64,000 nt of DNA from Moesziomyces globuligerus (Eukaryota > Basidiomycota > Ustilaginomycetes > Ustilaginales > Ustilaginaceae): assembly GCA_030849465.1 (NCBI GenBank), contig JARVLF010000010.1, positions 434,001 to 498,000 on the forward strand. Reading direction: 5' to 3'. Both the position numbers and the translations under genes were made by a program. Positions 9,356-20,255 of the stretch are shown here, piece by piece. The first letter of the stretch is position 1. Every line of letters begins with the position of its first letter. Below the pieces are notes generated by a model. It was not told the origin of the DNA. It saw only the letters and a list, made by a program, of their open reading frames with translations, and ran no database searches.

Positions 9356-10744
9356 CTATCGACCTCCGAAGAGGAAGGCAGGCGACTGGCCGCGCCAGTT
9401 TGTCTCGGCCTGAGCGGCGGCGAGAGCGGCGAGATGCTTGGGCGGGGGCAGCGGCGACGAGCCGGACCTAGCGCCTTCTGCGGGCAGTGGAGGCCTGGAG
9501 CTGGACTGATGCGGCGTGGGTGTCTGTGCCGGTGTGGGTGTTGGCGAGTTGGCCTTGGCTGCTGCTGCGGGAGTCCCCGCCTTGCTCGTTGACCTCTCAC
9601 CCCCTGGAGCTGAAGCGACTGCACCCGCGCCCGCAGGTACGGGCGCACCCGTGGCGGCGAGCTCGAGCTTCTTCTCATAGCCGCGATCCTGCCCACCGTA
9701 GAAGACGGGGATGCTCCAAGGCCGACCGCCCATGCTGAGGATCTCGCGTTTGGCCTTGAGCCAGCGGCGTGGCTGGCGCTCGTTGCGCTCGAGCGGGATG
9801 ACCGCCTGGAAAGACGTCGGGATCCTCGCCAGCGGCTGCACGGGCGGGCCGGCGCGCGAGGACGGCAGCGGCGGATAGCGGAAGCCTGGATTCTTGGCCG
9901 TGCCGGCCTTGGCACTCAAGTCGCCCGTGAAGGTATGTCCTCCCGGCCCTGCGACGATCTTGATCGACGTCGCCGGCGCGTTGAAGCCAGCTGCCGCGCC
10001 CGATCCGCTCGCCCGGCCGGCCGAGGATGTGCTCGCCGCGCCCCTGTTGGCCTCGATGGACGCTGCGAGCGTCGAGGACGACTTGGACTTGGCGAGCGGG
10101 GCGGAGGAGGGAGTGGGTGTCTCGGCCTTGGGCACGGCGGCAGCGCGCGCGTTGGCCGTGTTGCCAAACGTTGCCGGTGTCCTCTCTGCAGGTGGAAGCT
10201 CGTAGACGGGTTTCTGACCCTTTGTGAGGCCCTTCCTCCACCCACGACCGGGACCGGCCGCGCCTCGGGCCTTGGCCGTCTTGCGGCGCTTGGCGGCGGG
10301 GAGGGCGTCGAGCTCCTCGACGGTCATGGCCTGGACCTGTGCGATGCGCGCGAGGCTGGTGCGCTTGGACGCCTTTGAGTGCGGACTGGCCGAGCCTTCG
10401 ATCGAGGGCGAGACGGAGGCGGATGCGCCGCCCCTGGAGGTGCGCGGCTTGATGGTGATGCTGCGGCGCTTGGGCGTGGACGCGGACGCGGCGAGCGAGT
10501 CGTCGGCGTCGTCTTCCTCCTCGAGCTCGTCCAGCTCGTCGGCCTCCTGATCCTGGTCCTCGTCGTCCTCATCGTCCTCGGCCTGGTCATCGTCCTGATC
10601 GTCGACGTCCTCGTCGTGGCGCCGGCTGGTGTCGTTGTCTTCGTCGTCCGAGTAGTCCGGTGCGCTGCGCAGCGGGTTGGCCAGCGGCGACGACGTCTCG
10701 CGCGGCGCCGACGACAGCGGCACCCTCAGCTTGACCTTGACCAT
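9356..10744 (-). CDS. Probable INO80 chromatin-remodelling subunit, Ies4-like
   Basis: Single exon, 462 residues. It starts MVKVKLRVPLSS. A long acidic stretch (about 30-85) follows, then a basic KAAKRRKTAKARG-type linker. The C-terminal third has a conserved-looking block (about 290-370) with PLPSSRAGPPVQPLARIP and RRWLKAKREILSMGGRPWSIP. Fungal Ies4 proteins share a similar basic 'KKxR' linker and a C-terminal block with a W...W(x)(I/L)P ending, which is why I suggest this family. The match is by pattern only, so the assignment is tentative; a nuclear chromatin protein is the safer statement. Confidence 0.55.
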   Translation of the reverse strand: MVKVKLRVPLSSAPRETSSPLANPLRSAPDYSDDEDNDTSRRHDEDVDDQDDDQAEDDEDDEDQDQEADELDELEEEDDADDSLAASASTPKRRSITIKPRTSRGGASASVSPSIEGSASPHSKASKRTSLARIAQVQAMTVEELDALPAAKRRKTAKARGAAGPGRGWRKGLTKGQKPVYELPPAERTPATFGNTANARAAAVPKAETPTPSSAPLAKSKSSSTLAASIEANRGAASTSSAGRASGSGAAAGFNAPATSIKIVAGPGGHTFTGDLSAKAGTAKNPGFRYPPLPSSRAGPPVQPLARIPTSFQAVIPLERNERQPRRWLKAKREILSMGGRPWSIPVFYGGQDRGYEKKLELAATGAPVPAGAGAVASAPGGERSTSKAGTPAAAAKANSPTPTPAQTPTPHQSSSRPPLPAEGARSGSSPLPPPKHLAALAAAQAETNWRGQSPAFLFGGR

Positions 10745-11508
10745 GCCGACTGAATGCGTGCGTATGGGCTAGGCCAACGCCTGCGTGTCAAGATGCAGGT
10801 TGGGGGATATGCCCGGCGCGCAACGGCGTTCGAAAGTGCTGGGATGCAGGTACGATGGCTCGTTGCGGGGCGCTCGTTGGGCCGTGCCGGGTTTGGGGTC
10901 GCGGTGGAGATGGTGATGGAGGGATGAATGGGGGAAGCGTGATTGAGGGACGGGGCGTGAGGACAAAGCTTGTCAGGCTCCCGCTGCGCGCTGATTCCCA
11001 ACGTGCATAGCGTAGCTCGTGGATATGGACCGTTGCTTTGCTGTGCTTTGCTTTGCTTTGCTTTGCTGCAACGCCACGCCGATACCGAAAGCCTGCAACG
11101 CCCAGCACCTCGACCCTCACCCAAGCCATCGCCGCTAAAATCACCAAAAATCCACTTTCCGCAACGCTCAGCCTCGGCCAATTGTATGAATTCACGAATG
11201 GCCCATTTCTTCGCGGCTCGCCCCTTGTCTTGGCCCAGGCGCAAAAAAGGCTCACACTCGGATCTCGATCTGCTCAGGCTCAGGCTCCAGACACACCCAG
11301 TCCGACACGCTTCCGCCACCTCGACAGTCGCTCATCGAGCAGGATCCAGAGCTTGCACGCATCTCACTCGGCACGCGTATAGAGGAGGCTGCCGAGTCGA
11401 TTAGATTTACAGAGGGGTGGGTCCAACACTCGCTTCGTGCGCGGGTCGAGCGGGTATAGGGGAGCAAGCCCGGACCAACGACGGTCTTGCCATAGGCTGC
11501 GCACGTCT
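10745..11508. promoter_or_regulatory. Intergenic region upstream of the Ies4-like gene
   Basis: About 760 bp between two minus-strand genes. It holds a TTTGC-type pentamer repeat at about 11033-11068. No gene is supported; the overlapping short frames on both strands look random. Confidence 0.45.
11033..11068. repeat. Imperfect TTTGC pentamer repeat
   Basis: About six tandem TTTGC/TTGCT units with one interruption (CTGTG). They lie roughly 290 bp upstream of the Ies4-like gene start. Confidence 0.8.
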
Positions 11509-12076
11509 CTAGTACTGTTGCCTGGTCGAGTAATCTGTTGCGCGCAATCGCAAGGCGAGACGTCAGCAAGCGTGTAGCCTCGTCACTGGCCAGAAGCTGG
11601 AGCTTACCTTTGGGACTGATGACCAGACCTCGGCCCTTGCTCGCGCCTCGGTAGACCACCTCGACGATATCGATCAGCTCTTGACGATCTGTGATGGCCC
11701 AGTTACTGTTTGCAGAAGCGTCGACGTCAGCTGCTGTGCCTGGGTCCAAACGCGCGAGACGTGCCACTTACATCTTGTTGTTGTTGCCCGTGCCGAGATC
11801 GATCATGATGTGCTTGTTGCGGTAGAAGAACATGACCGAGCACGCATCGTACAGCTCGTACATCTTGTTGAAGTCCGGCACCTGCGTCGTATCCACCAGA
11901 TAGACCACCGCGAACTTCTGCACCGCCGTCGAGATCTTGTACAGCGTCTCGTCCATCTCCATGCACACCGGATCCGTATCGCGCCCGAACCGGATGATCA
12001 CCACCCGGTCCTCCTCGGACAGGATCGCCTGGTCCACGTGCCATCCGGACGGCAGATGCGGCAGGAAGTACGACAT
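11509..12076 (-). CDS. DIB1: U5 snRNP thioredoxin-like protein Dib1/DIM1
   Basis: Three exons on the minus strand, 12076-11772, 11705-11608 and 11534-11509, give 142 residues, exactly the family length (142-143). Dib1 is a thioredoxin-fold component of the U4/U6.U5 tri-snRNP and sits near the 5' splice site before activation. Exon 1 encodes MSYFLPHLPSGWHVDQAI and continues through VVIIRFGRD and the conserved MFFYRNKHIMIDLGTGNNNK. Exon 2 supplies INWAI and RGLVISPKD. A 26-nt last exon supplies the YSTR-type C-terminus before the stop. All borders are GT-AG and in phase. This protein is extremely conserved, so the exon model can be trusted. Confidence 0.95.
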
Positions 12077-12480
12077 CCTCGCGCAAAGCCCGACCGATCG
12101 ACCGTACTCTGGCTTCGCTGCGCTGCGCTACGTTCGAGTGGATGGTGGAAAGCAGCAGTCTTGCCGCACAAGACGCACTTGGAAATTCGTGCTGCCATGT
12201 GGAGCTCTTGACTCACGATCTCGGAACGCGGAATTGCCTGGATCCCCCATACGTTCCATCGTGCTGCCCTCCCGACTCATGGCCTCCACGCTTCTCACCA
12301 CCCGCTTCAGGGTAACATGCTCCTGCCAGCGACAGACATCCGAGGCGGAAGCCTCTCGGAGTAGCGGCACGCAAAGTGACACGGTTTCGACTGGGTTGCG
12401 AGAGCCAGAGAGTGTAAAAGTACAAGTTGGGGCAGCATCAACCACGCAATAGACCGACGCAGCCACGGCCAAGCGGGCTA
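12077..12480. promoter_or_regulatory. Intergenic region upstream of DIB1
   Basis: 404 bp between the DIB1 start and the LUC7 stop, both on the minus strand. No gene or distinctive motif was seen. Confidence 0.4.
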
Positions 12481-13754
12481 CTACCTTTGCGAAGGTGATC
12501 TGCTGCGCTTGCGATCTTCGTCCTTGGGCTGCGACGTTGCGGCGTCCGTCTCGACCATCTCGCCCTCCTCCTCGCCGAGCTCGCCCTCTTCGCCGTTGCG
12601 CTTGGCGCCCTCGTCCTCATGGCCTGCTGTGCGCTGTTCGCGGCTCTCCTTGCGTTCGCGGTCGCGACGTTGGCGTTCGCGTTCGAAATCGTATTCGCGC
12701 TCGCGGTCGCCTGCGGTGCGCGCTGCTGTTGTGCCTGCGCCGTTGCCGTTCCGACTCGATGCTGCTGCCGACGAAGCGGACGGTGGTAATGTCGAGTCTC
12801 CGTTGGACGCTGCTGGCGCCGTGGCTGTGGCTGGTGCTGCTGCGGGCATCCCCATCGGCGGTGGATTCGGATGGCGCCTCCTGTCGTCGAACTCGCTGAT
12901 CATCTCTCGGAGCCGCAGGTAGCCGAGATGCATCTTGCCTCCGAAGTGATCGGCCAATCTGCGGTCCGAGTCGAGGATACTCAGGTAGGCGCCGCAGACG
13001 TCGCAGACGCGCAGCTTCTGATGTCCGCTGGCGCCCGAGTTCTCCTGCGCCTTGTGCAGCTCCTCCTCCTTCTGCGCCTTCTCCTCCTTGAGCGCGTCCG
13101 CCTTGGCCAGCTCCGCGAGCGACTCTTCGATCTGCCCCTGCTCACCGAGCGCCTCCACCTCGGCCATCACCGCCGCCAGCGCCGTCTCGATCTCGGCGAT
13201 CTCGCGATTCATGTTGGCGAAGCGCGCCAGCTCCTCGGGCGTCTGCTCCAGTCGCCGCTTGTTGGTCGAGATCTTCCGGTCAATGTCGTTGATGAACGCC
13301 ATGATGTTGTGCTCGTGCTCGCGCTCAAACTCGGGGAAGCGCTGCCCCGATGTCAACGCCTTGCGGTATTCGTCCTTGTACTTGGGCGTGTGCGATTTGG
13401 GGCATGGCCCCAGGTCCACTTTCTGCAAGTGTTCAGATCAGCAGGGTCAGTCCTTGTCGGTCAATAGGAGCGAAGAGGCGCAAAACCGCAAACACCAGGC
13501 TGCATCGTCGGGCGTGAAGCTTACCGTGTTGGCGAAGAGGTCGTGCGGACAAGTGCCACATAGGAAGTTACGGCAGACCTTTGGGTCGGTGAAGTGCAAG
13601 TTGGCTGCCGGTGTGCCCATCGCTACGATTGTGATAAGTGAGAGTGTCAGCGACCAAGCGCCTCGGTTCAGCGCGTGCGAGCAAGGGTCGTCTTACCTTC
13701 GGGGCCCATGAGCTTCACGAGCATCATCCTCTGCACCTCGGCCTTGCGACCCAT
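12481..13754 (-). CDS. LUC7: U1 snRNP-associated protein Luc7
   Basis: Three exons on the minus strand, 13754-13697, 13622-13525 and 13422-12481, give 365 residues. Luc7 belongs to the U1 snRNP and influences 5' splice-site choice. Exon 1 encodes a MGRKAEVQRMMLVKLMGPEG start. Exon 2 carries the first half of the CCCH-type finger (VCRNFLCGTCPHDLF). Exon 3 completes it (DLGPCPKSH), followed by a helical region (about 85-190) and the second C2H2-type finger, CDVCGAYLSILDSDRRLADHF with GKMHLGY. The C-terminus is an Arg/Glu-rich, RE/RS-like tail. The first two exons are short and easily missed. It is divergent from the JJJ1 gene. Confidence 0.93.
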
Positions 13755-14131
13755 GGTGTCGGGAGCTTTCGAGCAGACGAGTCAGCGTCTGCAGCTGTGG
13801 AGGGCGAAGAGCCGGTGCGGATGGTGGGGGAGGCGGATCTGAGAGCGTTGCGAGGTGAAGGGAGCTAGCTGTTGGCTTTCCCACATCTGAGAAGCCTTGT
13901 TGCTGCTTAGCGCCAGTTTCAGTCCCGATTTCCGAGTTGGACCTCCCATCTGGAATTTTTGGCGGAGATTTCGGCAGCAGAAGTGCAGCAGCAGTCCAGC
14001 AGCGCCAGGACCTGCACGCGACAGGCCAACTCAGCATTTGAACCACCCGAGCGAGCCCTTACTTGATTCCAGCACTGCACCTTGTCTTGCTTCGTCTGCC
14101 CCGACGTCGACACTAGAGACAGCACACAGCG
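13755..14131. promoter_or_regulatory. Bidirectional promoter between LUC7 and the JJJ1-ChaC gene
   Basis: 377 bp between divergent start codons. No gene is seen. Confidence 0.5.
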
Positions 14132-16930
14132 ATGGGTGCCTCCCAGTCGTCTCACAAGGCTGGTGCGACCGGAGGCACCGCCGCCGACGCTAACGGCGAA
14201 ACCAGCTTCGTCGACTACTACGAGCTGCTCCACGTCGAGCAGACCGCCACCTCGGACGAGATCCGCAAGGCATACCGCAAACTCGCACTCAAACACCACC
14301 CGGATAAGAATCCAGACAATGTGGAGCAGGCCAACAAGATCTTCCACAAGCTCCAGGAGGCGTACGAGATCCTCTCGGACGACACCGAGCGGGCGTGGTA
14401 CGACCAGAACCGCGAGCGGCTGCTCAATGGCGATGGGCCGGACCTCGACGACGAGGAAGTCTTCGAAGCGTTCCGCTCGGGTGCTGCTGAGGCACCGCAA
14501 CCGACGAGCTCCTCCCGTGGCCTCACTGCCAAGGCGCTGCTGCGCTTCTTCGACCCGAGCTTGGCCAAGGACCTCACCGACGGCGACAATGGCTTCTACG
14601 CTACCTACCGCCGTCTCTTCGAACGCCTTGCCCAGGAAGAACGCATCGCCGCGCCGTATCCGGGAGAGGAGAAGGAAGCGCAGATCCCTCCGGCCGACTC
14701 CTATCCATCCTTCGGCTACAGTCATACGCCCTACACACATGCAAGGGGCGAGGAGGCGGCGGTGCACCAGACGCCCGCCAAGGACTTCTACGCGTTCTTC
14801 ATGAACTTGCAGTCGCGCAAGAGCTTCGGCTGGTTCGACAAGTACGACTTGCGCGATGCGCCCGATCGCCGAGTCAAGCGGCTCATGGAGAAGGAGAACA
14901 AGCGCGCACGCGACGCCGCACGCCGCGAGTACAACGACGCCGTCCGCTCGCTCGCCGCCTTCGTCCGCAAGCGCGACCCACGCTACAAGAAGTTCCAGGC
15001 CGAACTCAACTCCACCGGCCCTGGCTCTGCCTCGGACCTCGCGCGCAGGAAGGCCGAAGCCGAGCGCATCCGTCTTGAGCGCGAGGCGCGCGCACAATCC
15101 TACCAGGCTCAGAGCTGGCAGCAGCCCGACTATCGATTCTCCGACGACGATGACCAAGAGGACGGGAGCGACGAGAGCGACGGAAGCGAAGATGGCAGCA
15201 GCGAATCGGGTGAGGCGAGAGAGGCCGACGAGGCTGAGGGCGACGGGCTTTCCGGATCGCGTGAGGCGGTCGATCCTCTGGACGACCCCGCGTCCTCGGG
15301 CGGCTGGGACTGCGTGGCGTGCGACAAGTTCTTCCAGTCCGAGGCTGCCTTCCGCAACCACGAGCGCAGCGCCAAGCACAAGAAGGCGGTCCAGAAGCTC
15401 CAGCGCGAGATGCAGGACGAGGAGGACGAGCTCGGCCTCGGCCTCGACGCTGACGACATCGCCATCGATGCCACGCTGGCCGACATGCACCTCAACGGCA
15501 ACGCCAACGTCTCGGCTGGATTCTCAATACCCACCTACGCAGCCGAGGCTTCGGGCTCCAAGAGCAAGAAGCAGAAGAAGCAGGCCAAGAAGAAGAGGCA
15601 GATGGAAGAGGCTGCTGGTCTCGTCCTCGACGAGGACGGCTTCGTCGTGCAGGATCTGAACCGCAAGCCTCGTGCCAAGAAGCAGTCCGCTTCGACTTAC
15701 GAGTCTTCGGAAGCAGCAGATCAAGACAAGCGCGCGTCCTCGGTCCACGTGATCGACGAGGAGCGGAATGGCGGCGGCGAGGGCGCTGCGGATGTCAGCG
15801 AGCGCGTAGGGGCAGGCGATGAGGAGAGCGCTCCTGTGCAGCCTCCTTCCAATGGCCGCCCAAGTACCGCCGAAGCGGAAGCTCTACCGAACGGCAAGGC
15901 CTCGACGTTCAAAGCCAAGCAGGCCAAGGCCGAGAACGACGACGATCCCTGGGCTGGCCTCGAGGATCCCTACATTCCACCCTCTGCATTTTCGTCGACG
16001 CTCCCGCCTGCACTCGGCGCGGGCGAACGGCCAGCGGGCTCGTTTGACATCTTTGGCTACGGCAGCTTGATCTTCAAGCCGCCGCCGTACGTGATTGGCG
16101 CGACGCCGTGCTACATCAAGGGATTCGTGCGGCGGTTTGCGCAGCACTCGATCGACCACCGCGGCACGCGCGAGCGGCCCGGCCGGGTGGTGACGCTGGT
16201 CAAGGCGTCCGACTGGCATCCACTCCGCCGTGCTGCCAGGGTCGACGAGCCCAAGTCGCCCGAGGGCGACGTGGTGTGGGGCGTCTCGTTCACCGTCGAC
16301 CCCGCGCACGCCAAGGTGGTGAGGCAGTATCTGGACTATCGCGAGAAGAACGGCTATTCGGCGATGCACGTGCCCATCCACACGCGCTCGGACGATGCGG
16401 ACGAGGAGGTGGTGGTGCTCAAGGATGCGCTCGTCTACGTCGGCCTGCCTTCGAACCCGGCCTTTGTGGGGCCGCAGAACCTCGATGCGCTGGCTCAGCG
16501 CATTTACACGTGCGAGGGTCCCTCGGGACCCAACCGCGAGTACCTGCTGAATCTGGCCCGCGCCGTGCGCGAGCTGGCGCCGCAGTCGGTGGATCAGCAT
16601 CTGTTCAGCCTGGAAAAGCGGCTGCTGCTGCTGCAGGAGCAGAAGATCGATCCCGCGCTGCTCGTCGCACAGGAAGCACGTTCTTCGAACCAGGCCGCAG
16701 CCAAGGCGGCGCGCAGTGGCGATGTCTCGGCGGACGAAGAAGACGCCGCCAAGGGCGGCAGGAAGGGCAAGGGCAAGGCCAAGCCTACGGGCAAGAGCAA
16801 GGAGTGGTGCAACGTCTGCAGCGCCGGCTTTGAGAGCAGGAGCAAGCTCTTCAACCACATTCGCGAAACGGGCCATGCACTGGCCGCCGATCAGCCCTCG
16901 GCGACGGGAAAGAAGGGACGTAGACGATAG
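14132..16930 (+). CDS. JJJ1: Jjj1-type J-protein with an inserted ChaC gamma-glutamylcyclotransferase domain
   Basis: Single exon, 932 residues. The J domain is at about 27-95 with the HPD motif at 56-58. Next comes the Jjj1/DNAJC21 middle region ([22 protein letters not shown]) and an acidic stretch. C2H2 finger 1 begins at W392 ([10 protein letters not shown]...H...H). A Lys-rich linker follows. Residues about 638-830 form a full ChaC-like domain: YGSL at 643-646, [14 protein letters not shown], the catalytic-type Glu at 738 in [13 protein letters not shown], and [11 protein letters not shown]2H2 finger 2 begins near 892 ([19 protein letters not shown]), the normal C-terminal finger of Jjj1. 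Jjj1 drives Hsp70 in cytoplasmic 60S maturation; ChaC enzymes degrade glutathione to 5-oxoproline and Cys-Gly. Having both in one chain, with ChaC inside rather than at an end, is unusual. No splice sites are needed. Confidence 0.9.
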   Translation: MGASQSSHKAGATGGTAADANGETSFVDYYELLHVEQTATSDEIRKAYRKLALKHHPDKNPDNVEQANKIFHKLQEAYEILSDDTERAWYDQNRERLLNGDGPDLDDEEVFEAFRSGAAEAPQPTSSSRGLTAKALLRFFDPSLAKDLTDGDNGFYATYRRLFERLAQEERIAAPYPGEEKEAQIPPADSYPSFGYSHTPYTHARGEEAAVHQTPAKDFYAFFMNLQSRKSFGWFDKYDLRDAPDRRVKRLMEKENKRARDAARREYNDAVRSLAAFVRKRDPRYKKFQAELNSTGPGSASDLARRKAEAERIRLEREARAQSYQAQSWQQPDYRFSDDDDQEDGSDESDGSEDGSSESGEAREADEAEGDGLSGSREAVDPLDDPASSGGWDCVACDKFFQSEAAFRNHERSAKHKKAVQKLQREMQDEEDELGLGLDADDIAIDATLADMHLNGNANVSAGFSIPTYAAEASGSKSKKQKKQAKKKRQMEEAAGLVLDEDGFVVQDLNRKPRAKKQSASTYESSEAADQDKRASSVHVIDEERNGGGEGAADVSERVGAGDEESAPVQPPSNGRPSTAEAEALPNGKASTFKAKQAKAENDDDPWAGLEDPYIPPSAFSSTLPPALGAGERPAGSFDIFGYGSLIFKPPPYVIGATPCYIKGFVRRFAQHSIDHRGTRERPGRVVTLVKASDWHPLRRAARVDEPKSPEGDVVWGVSFTVDPAHAKVVRQYLDYREKNGYSAMHVPIHTRSDDADEEVVVLKDALVYVGLPSNPAFVGPQNLDALAQRIYTCEGPSGPNREYLLNLARAVRELAPQSVDQHLFSLEKRLLLLQEQKIDPALLVAQEARSSNQAAAKAARSGDVSADEEDAAKGGRKGKGKAKPTGKSKEWCNVCSAGFESRSKLFNHIRETGHALAADQPSATGKKGRRR

Positions 16931-17474
16931 CACCTAGATGAGCACTAGATGCATTGCATAGATGAAGCTCGACAGAGTTGGTGTGCTGGGTGGCGTGAGT
17001 ATGCAGTTGTCACGACGAGCGGTGTGCATGTGACGTGCGACCGTGGGATCTGCAGGCACGAGGCGCCACCAACGCGCCACCGGACGTCTGACGTCGCCAC
17101 GTGGCAGCACGGAAGCTGGCCGCCGTGGGTTGGCAGGACGGTGGCGGATCGTGGCGTTGAGCTGGTTCCTAGCCCGCCGATGGCGCTCGCACACAGGATC
17201 TTCTCGGGAGCCACGCAGCGCGAGATCCACCGACGCTCGGACGAGAGCGTTGACCCAACAGGGGTCGCGGATCGACACAGGAAGGTTCGGCGGCATCCAG
17301 CAGCTCTCGATTGCAGGTTCGCGACGCTTCAGGGGTGGCTGCTGGATTGGTTGACGACCATCAGCGAGTTTGCAAAGGTATAAATGCCTCGTTGGACGGC
17401 TCGGCTGTCGAGACAAAGCAACCCACTCTTTCCCCACTTCTCCACAGCTCTCCCACTCTCGACTCGACTACAGT
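16931..17474. promoter_or_regulatory. Promoter region of the four-exon secreted-protein gene
   Basis: No gene is seen. A perfect 10-bp palindrome, GCCACGTGGC (E-box/G-box-like core), lies at 17096-17105, and a TATA-like box is at 17379-17384. A pyrimidine-rich leader precedes the ATG at 17475. Confidence 0.6.
17379..17384 (+). promoter_or_regulatory. TATA-like box
   Basis: TATAAA sits 96 bp upstream of the ATG at 17475, in a spot suited to drive the secreted-protein gene. Few other genes in the window have so clear a TATA motif, which would fit a regulated gene. Confidence 0.6.
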
Positions 17475-18616
17475 ATGAAGATCAGCGACCACACAAACAC
17501 GTTTGGCGTGCGCCGTTGGGCCATGATGCTGGTGGCCTGCTTGGTGCTTCTGACCACGTTGGCCGGTGCGCATCGACGAGACGGAGCTGCGCGACTGCAT
17601 CGGCGACAGGCGCCGAACCAGCTTGCGCTGGGCTCGCCGTTGGCGCAGACGGGATCGTTCAACATGACGACGTTCATCCTCCCGATCCCGCTGGGCGATG
17701 CCTACGCTCTGGCGTCGCCCTACTCGCTGATCCTCGACCACGGCTTGCCTGCGTCGGTGATTCCGGCGGGCAGCTTTCCGCTGCAGATCGTCGTGGGCTA
17801 CTTCTACGACATCCGACAGCGCGTGCTGGGCCTCGTCCCGCTCCAGGTGCAGCAGCTCTCGGCCGTCGAAGTGTACCTCCCCTTTGTCGATGTGCTCGGC
17901 TCGGGCAAGCCGTTCCGCAGAAGCGTCATGACTTACCTCGACCAGCTCATCCCCACGCTCGTCGGCGGCCTCACCCAGCTCCACAACACCCAGCTCGCCA
18001 CCTTCGACCCCCCTCACGCGGTAAGCTCAACCACCCTTTCCTCCCATAAGCTCTGCAGAGTGAATCTTGACTGTCGTGGCTTGGTGTGATAGGCGTACAA
18101 GGCGGGAGGTGGATCGACGCTGTCGTTCCAAGTCGTACAGGGTCTCGTCAACTCGGTAAGTGTGCCTAGCAGTCGAGTTGGATGAGGCACGCAGGCTGAT
18201 GGGTTGGCGGATGCGATAGGTGGATGGACCGGGCTTGGTCTCGCCCGTGGTGCAGACGCTCTTCTCGCGCACGGCCAGCTCGCCCGTCTCGGCGGCCACG
18301 TTCCGCGCGATGCTCGACCAGCCCTACTACACGACGCCCGGCGCCGGCTGCAACACGGCGACGCTCTACTACAACTACTCGAACGCCAACCCGAGCTTCG
18401 TCACGGGCGACGTCCAGACGTACGCGCCGCTCACGACGGTCGATACCGACTTGCAGAACGCGGTCGGCTTCACCGCCGCCACGTGAGTTCGCCTACCCAG
18501 GACCCCTCCTCGGCACAGACCGCAGCAACTTACTGACAGCCTTGCCTTGGCGTGAGAGGGATAACAGGCAGTGGGTGTCGCCTTCGAACCTCAAGGCATG
18601 CAGCTCGTTTGCCTAG
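17475..18616 (+). CDS. Secreted protein of an uncharacterised fungal family
   Basis: Four exons: 17475-18020, 18093-18155, 18220-18482 and 18568-18616, with three short GT-AG introns, all in phase; 306 residues. The N-terminus is a signal peptide (core AMMLVACLVLLTTLAGA) followed by a possible dibasic processing site and RRQ. The mature part has FILPIPLGDAY, a VVGYFYDIRQ segment, LPFVDV and QPYYTTPGAGCNTATLYYNYS. I have the impression of a secreted fungal family distantly like acetoacetate-decarboxylase-type folds, but I cannot confirm this and claim no enzyme activity. Cysteines are few and near the C-terminus. It is the most intron-rich gene here, and it has a TATA box. It could be an extracellular enzyme or an effector-like protein. 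Confidence 0.78.
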
Positions 18617-18857
18617 GCGCAGACAGCCATCGTAGCTGGACCAGGTATCAGCGAAAGCTCGCATCGTAGCACAGCGGCCGAGCGAGCAGATGGAGCAAGG
18701 CGATCATGCATGTCCAAGTACGCGGAATCGAGAGCGGCGCGTCGCTTGGGCCATGTGGAGTTGTCGAGTGTGAAAAAATGGGCGGCGTGCACAGGGCACA
18801 CCGGTCGTTGCTTCGTCGACGCTTCTGAGCTTTGACCATGCACCAGCCACCACGACC

Positions 18858-20227
18858 ATGACGGACAGCGATGTGCGGCTCGACATTGGCGGCGGCTCGT
18901 CGGCGCGTCTGCACGCTTCGGTGCGGCTGCGGCGCGTGACGGTGCGCTTCACCGAGCCGGGCGTGCGCGATCTGTCGCTGGTGCTGCACTCGGTCGCTTG
19001 GCTGCGGCCTCTGGCGTTCGAGGTCGTCTTTGATGCGGACACCTCGACCTCTTCCTCTCCGGATGCGTCGGAAGCGAGCGTGGGCGAGCTCGCTGCGCTG
19101 CTGACCGAGGCGGCGCTCATGGGCGACGAGACGGTGGGTGCGATCAAACGCCACATGGTCGCGGCACGCGACGGCCTAGCCGGCCGACGGCTGCGCCTCA
19201 TCCATGCCGGCCGCATGCTGCGTGACGGCGTGCATCTCGTGGCGTATCTCGACGAGCTCGACGAGCGCACGCGCGTCCACGCGCGGCAGACGCTCCGACA
19301 GATCGCGCTCGACAAATCCACCGTCCCGACCAGCCTGCACGCGGCAGGTTCCGACGACGATAGTGGCCAAGAGGAGGTGGGGGTCGATGGGGAGGGGGCG
19401 GAGCGGGTCGAGAGGCGCGAGATGCGTGTGCGTGAGCTGGTAGAGTGGCTCACCGAGCTGCACTCGCACGCCGACGACGGTCCGCACACCGCCGCGTCCA
19501 CGCGCAGGGGCAAGGGCAAGGCTCGTGAGCCTGCATGGTTCGACGACGTGGTGCGCGTCAGCACGCGCACGGCCACGCCCGTCTACCTCCAGTGCTCCGT
19601 CGGCGACCTCATCTCCACTTCGCCCTCGGTCTCCATGCCGGTGCACGAAGCAGTGGAAGCCAGCGAGGGGGATGGGGAGGAGGAGAGGCGGGGGTTTGGT
19701 CGGTTGTTGGATGCCGGGTTGTCCGCCGAGGAGGTCGAGGCGATGCGGATGCAGTTCCGGTCGACGCAGCGCGTGGGCGCGTACGACCTCATCCGCTCGC
19801 GCGAGCACGCGCAGCATCTGCTCGAGCTCGAGGAGTCGTGGATGGACGGCTTCACCACCGCCGCGCCCGAGGAAGCCTCGGCACCCTACACCACCGTGCT
19901 GCGCGGTCTGCTCGTCGGCTTCTTCCTGCCTCCCCTCATCCCGCTCTTCTGGTTCCGTGACCGCGCACATCCCAGCAGCATCCCCACCGCCATCGCAGAC
20001 GAACCCGACCACGACGCAGACGACGAACACGCCGCCATCGCAGAACACCACGCCCTCACGCGCGAAGCCGTCTTTGACACCACCATGCAGATCGCCATCC
20101 TCTGCGGCCTCATTGCAAAGTACGTCCATCCCCTCTCCCGCGCTCAGATTCAAACGGACTGCAGCACTGACCATCGTTCCGGTTTTCGGATAGTCTGACC
20201 ATGGGTGTGTTCCGATTCATCTGGTGA
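18858..20227 (+). CDS. DSC3: Dsc E3 ubiquitin ligase complex subunit Dsc3
   Basis: Two exons, 18858-20119 and 20194-20227, with a GTACGT...TAG intron in phase; 431 residues. The Dsc complex is a Golgi/endosome membrane ubiquitin ligase, needed in fission yeast for SREBP cleavage. An N-terminal ubiquitin-like domain (about 75-140) includes GRRLRLIHAGRMLRDG. The conserved C-terminal region has VEAMRMQFRSTQ and a first membrane segment (VLRGLLVGFFLPPLIPLFWF). A last segment is completed by the small second exon (AILCGLIANLTMGVFRFIW). Without the intron the protein would lose this final membrane helix. The 3' end lies only 28 bp from the convergent transcription-factor gene. Confidence 0.9.
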
Positions 20228-20255
20228 AGAATTCCACATGCCGTTGCGACAGGAC

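Noticed and set aside
13919..15490. Minus-strand open frame of 523 codons over the JJJ1 gene start
   Set aside because: It runs antisense to the J domain and finger 1 of the Jjj1-ChaC gene and has no motif of its own.
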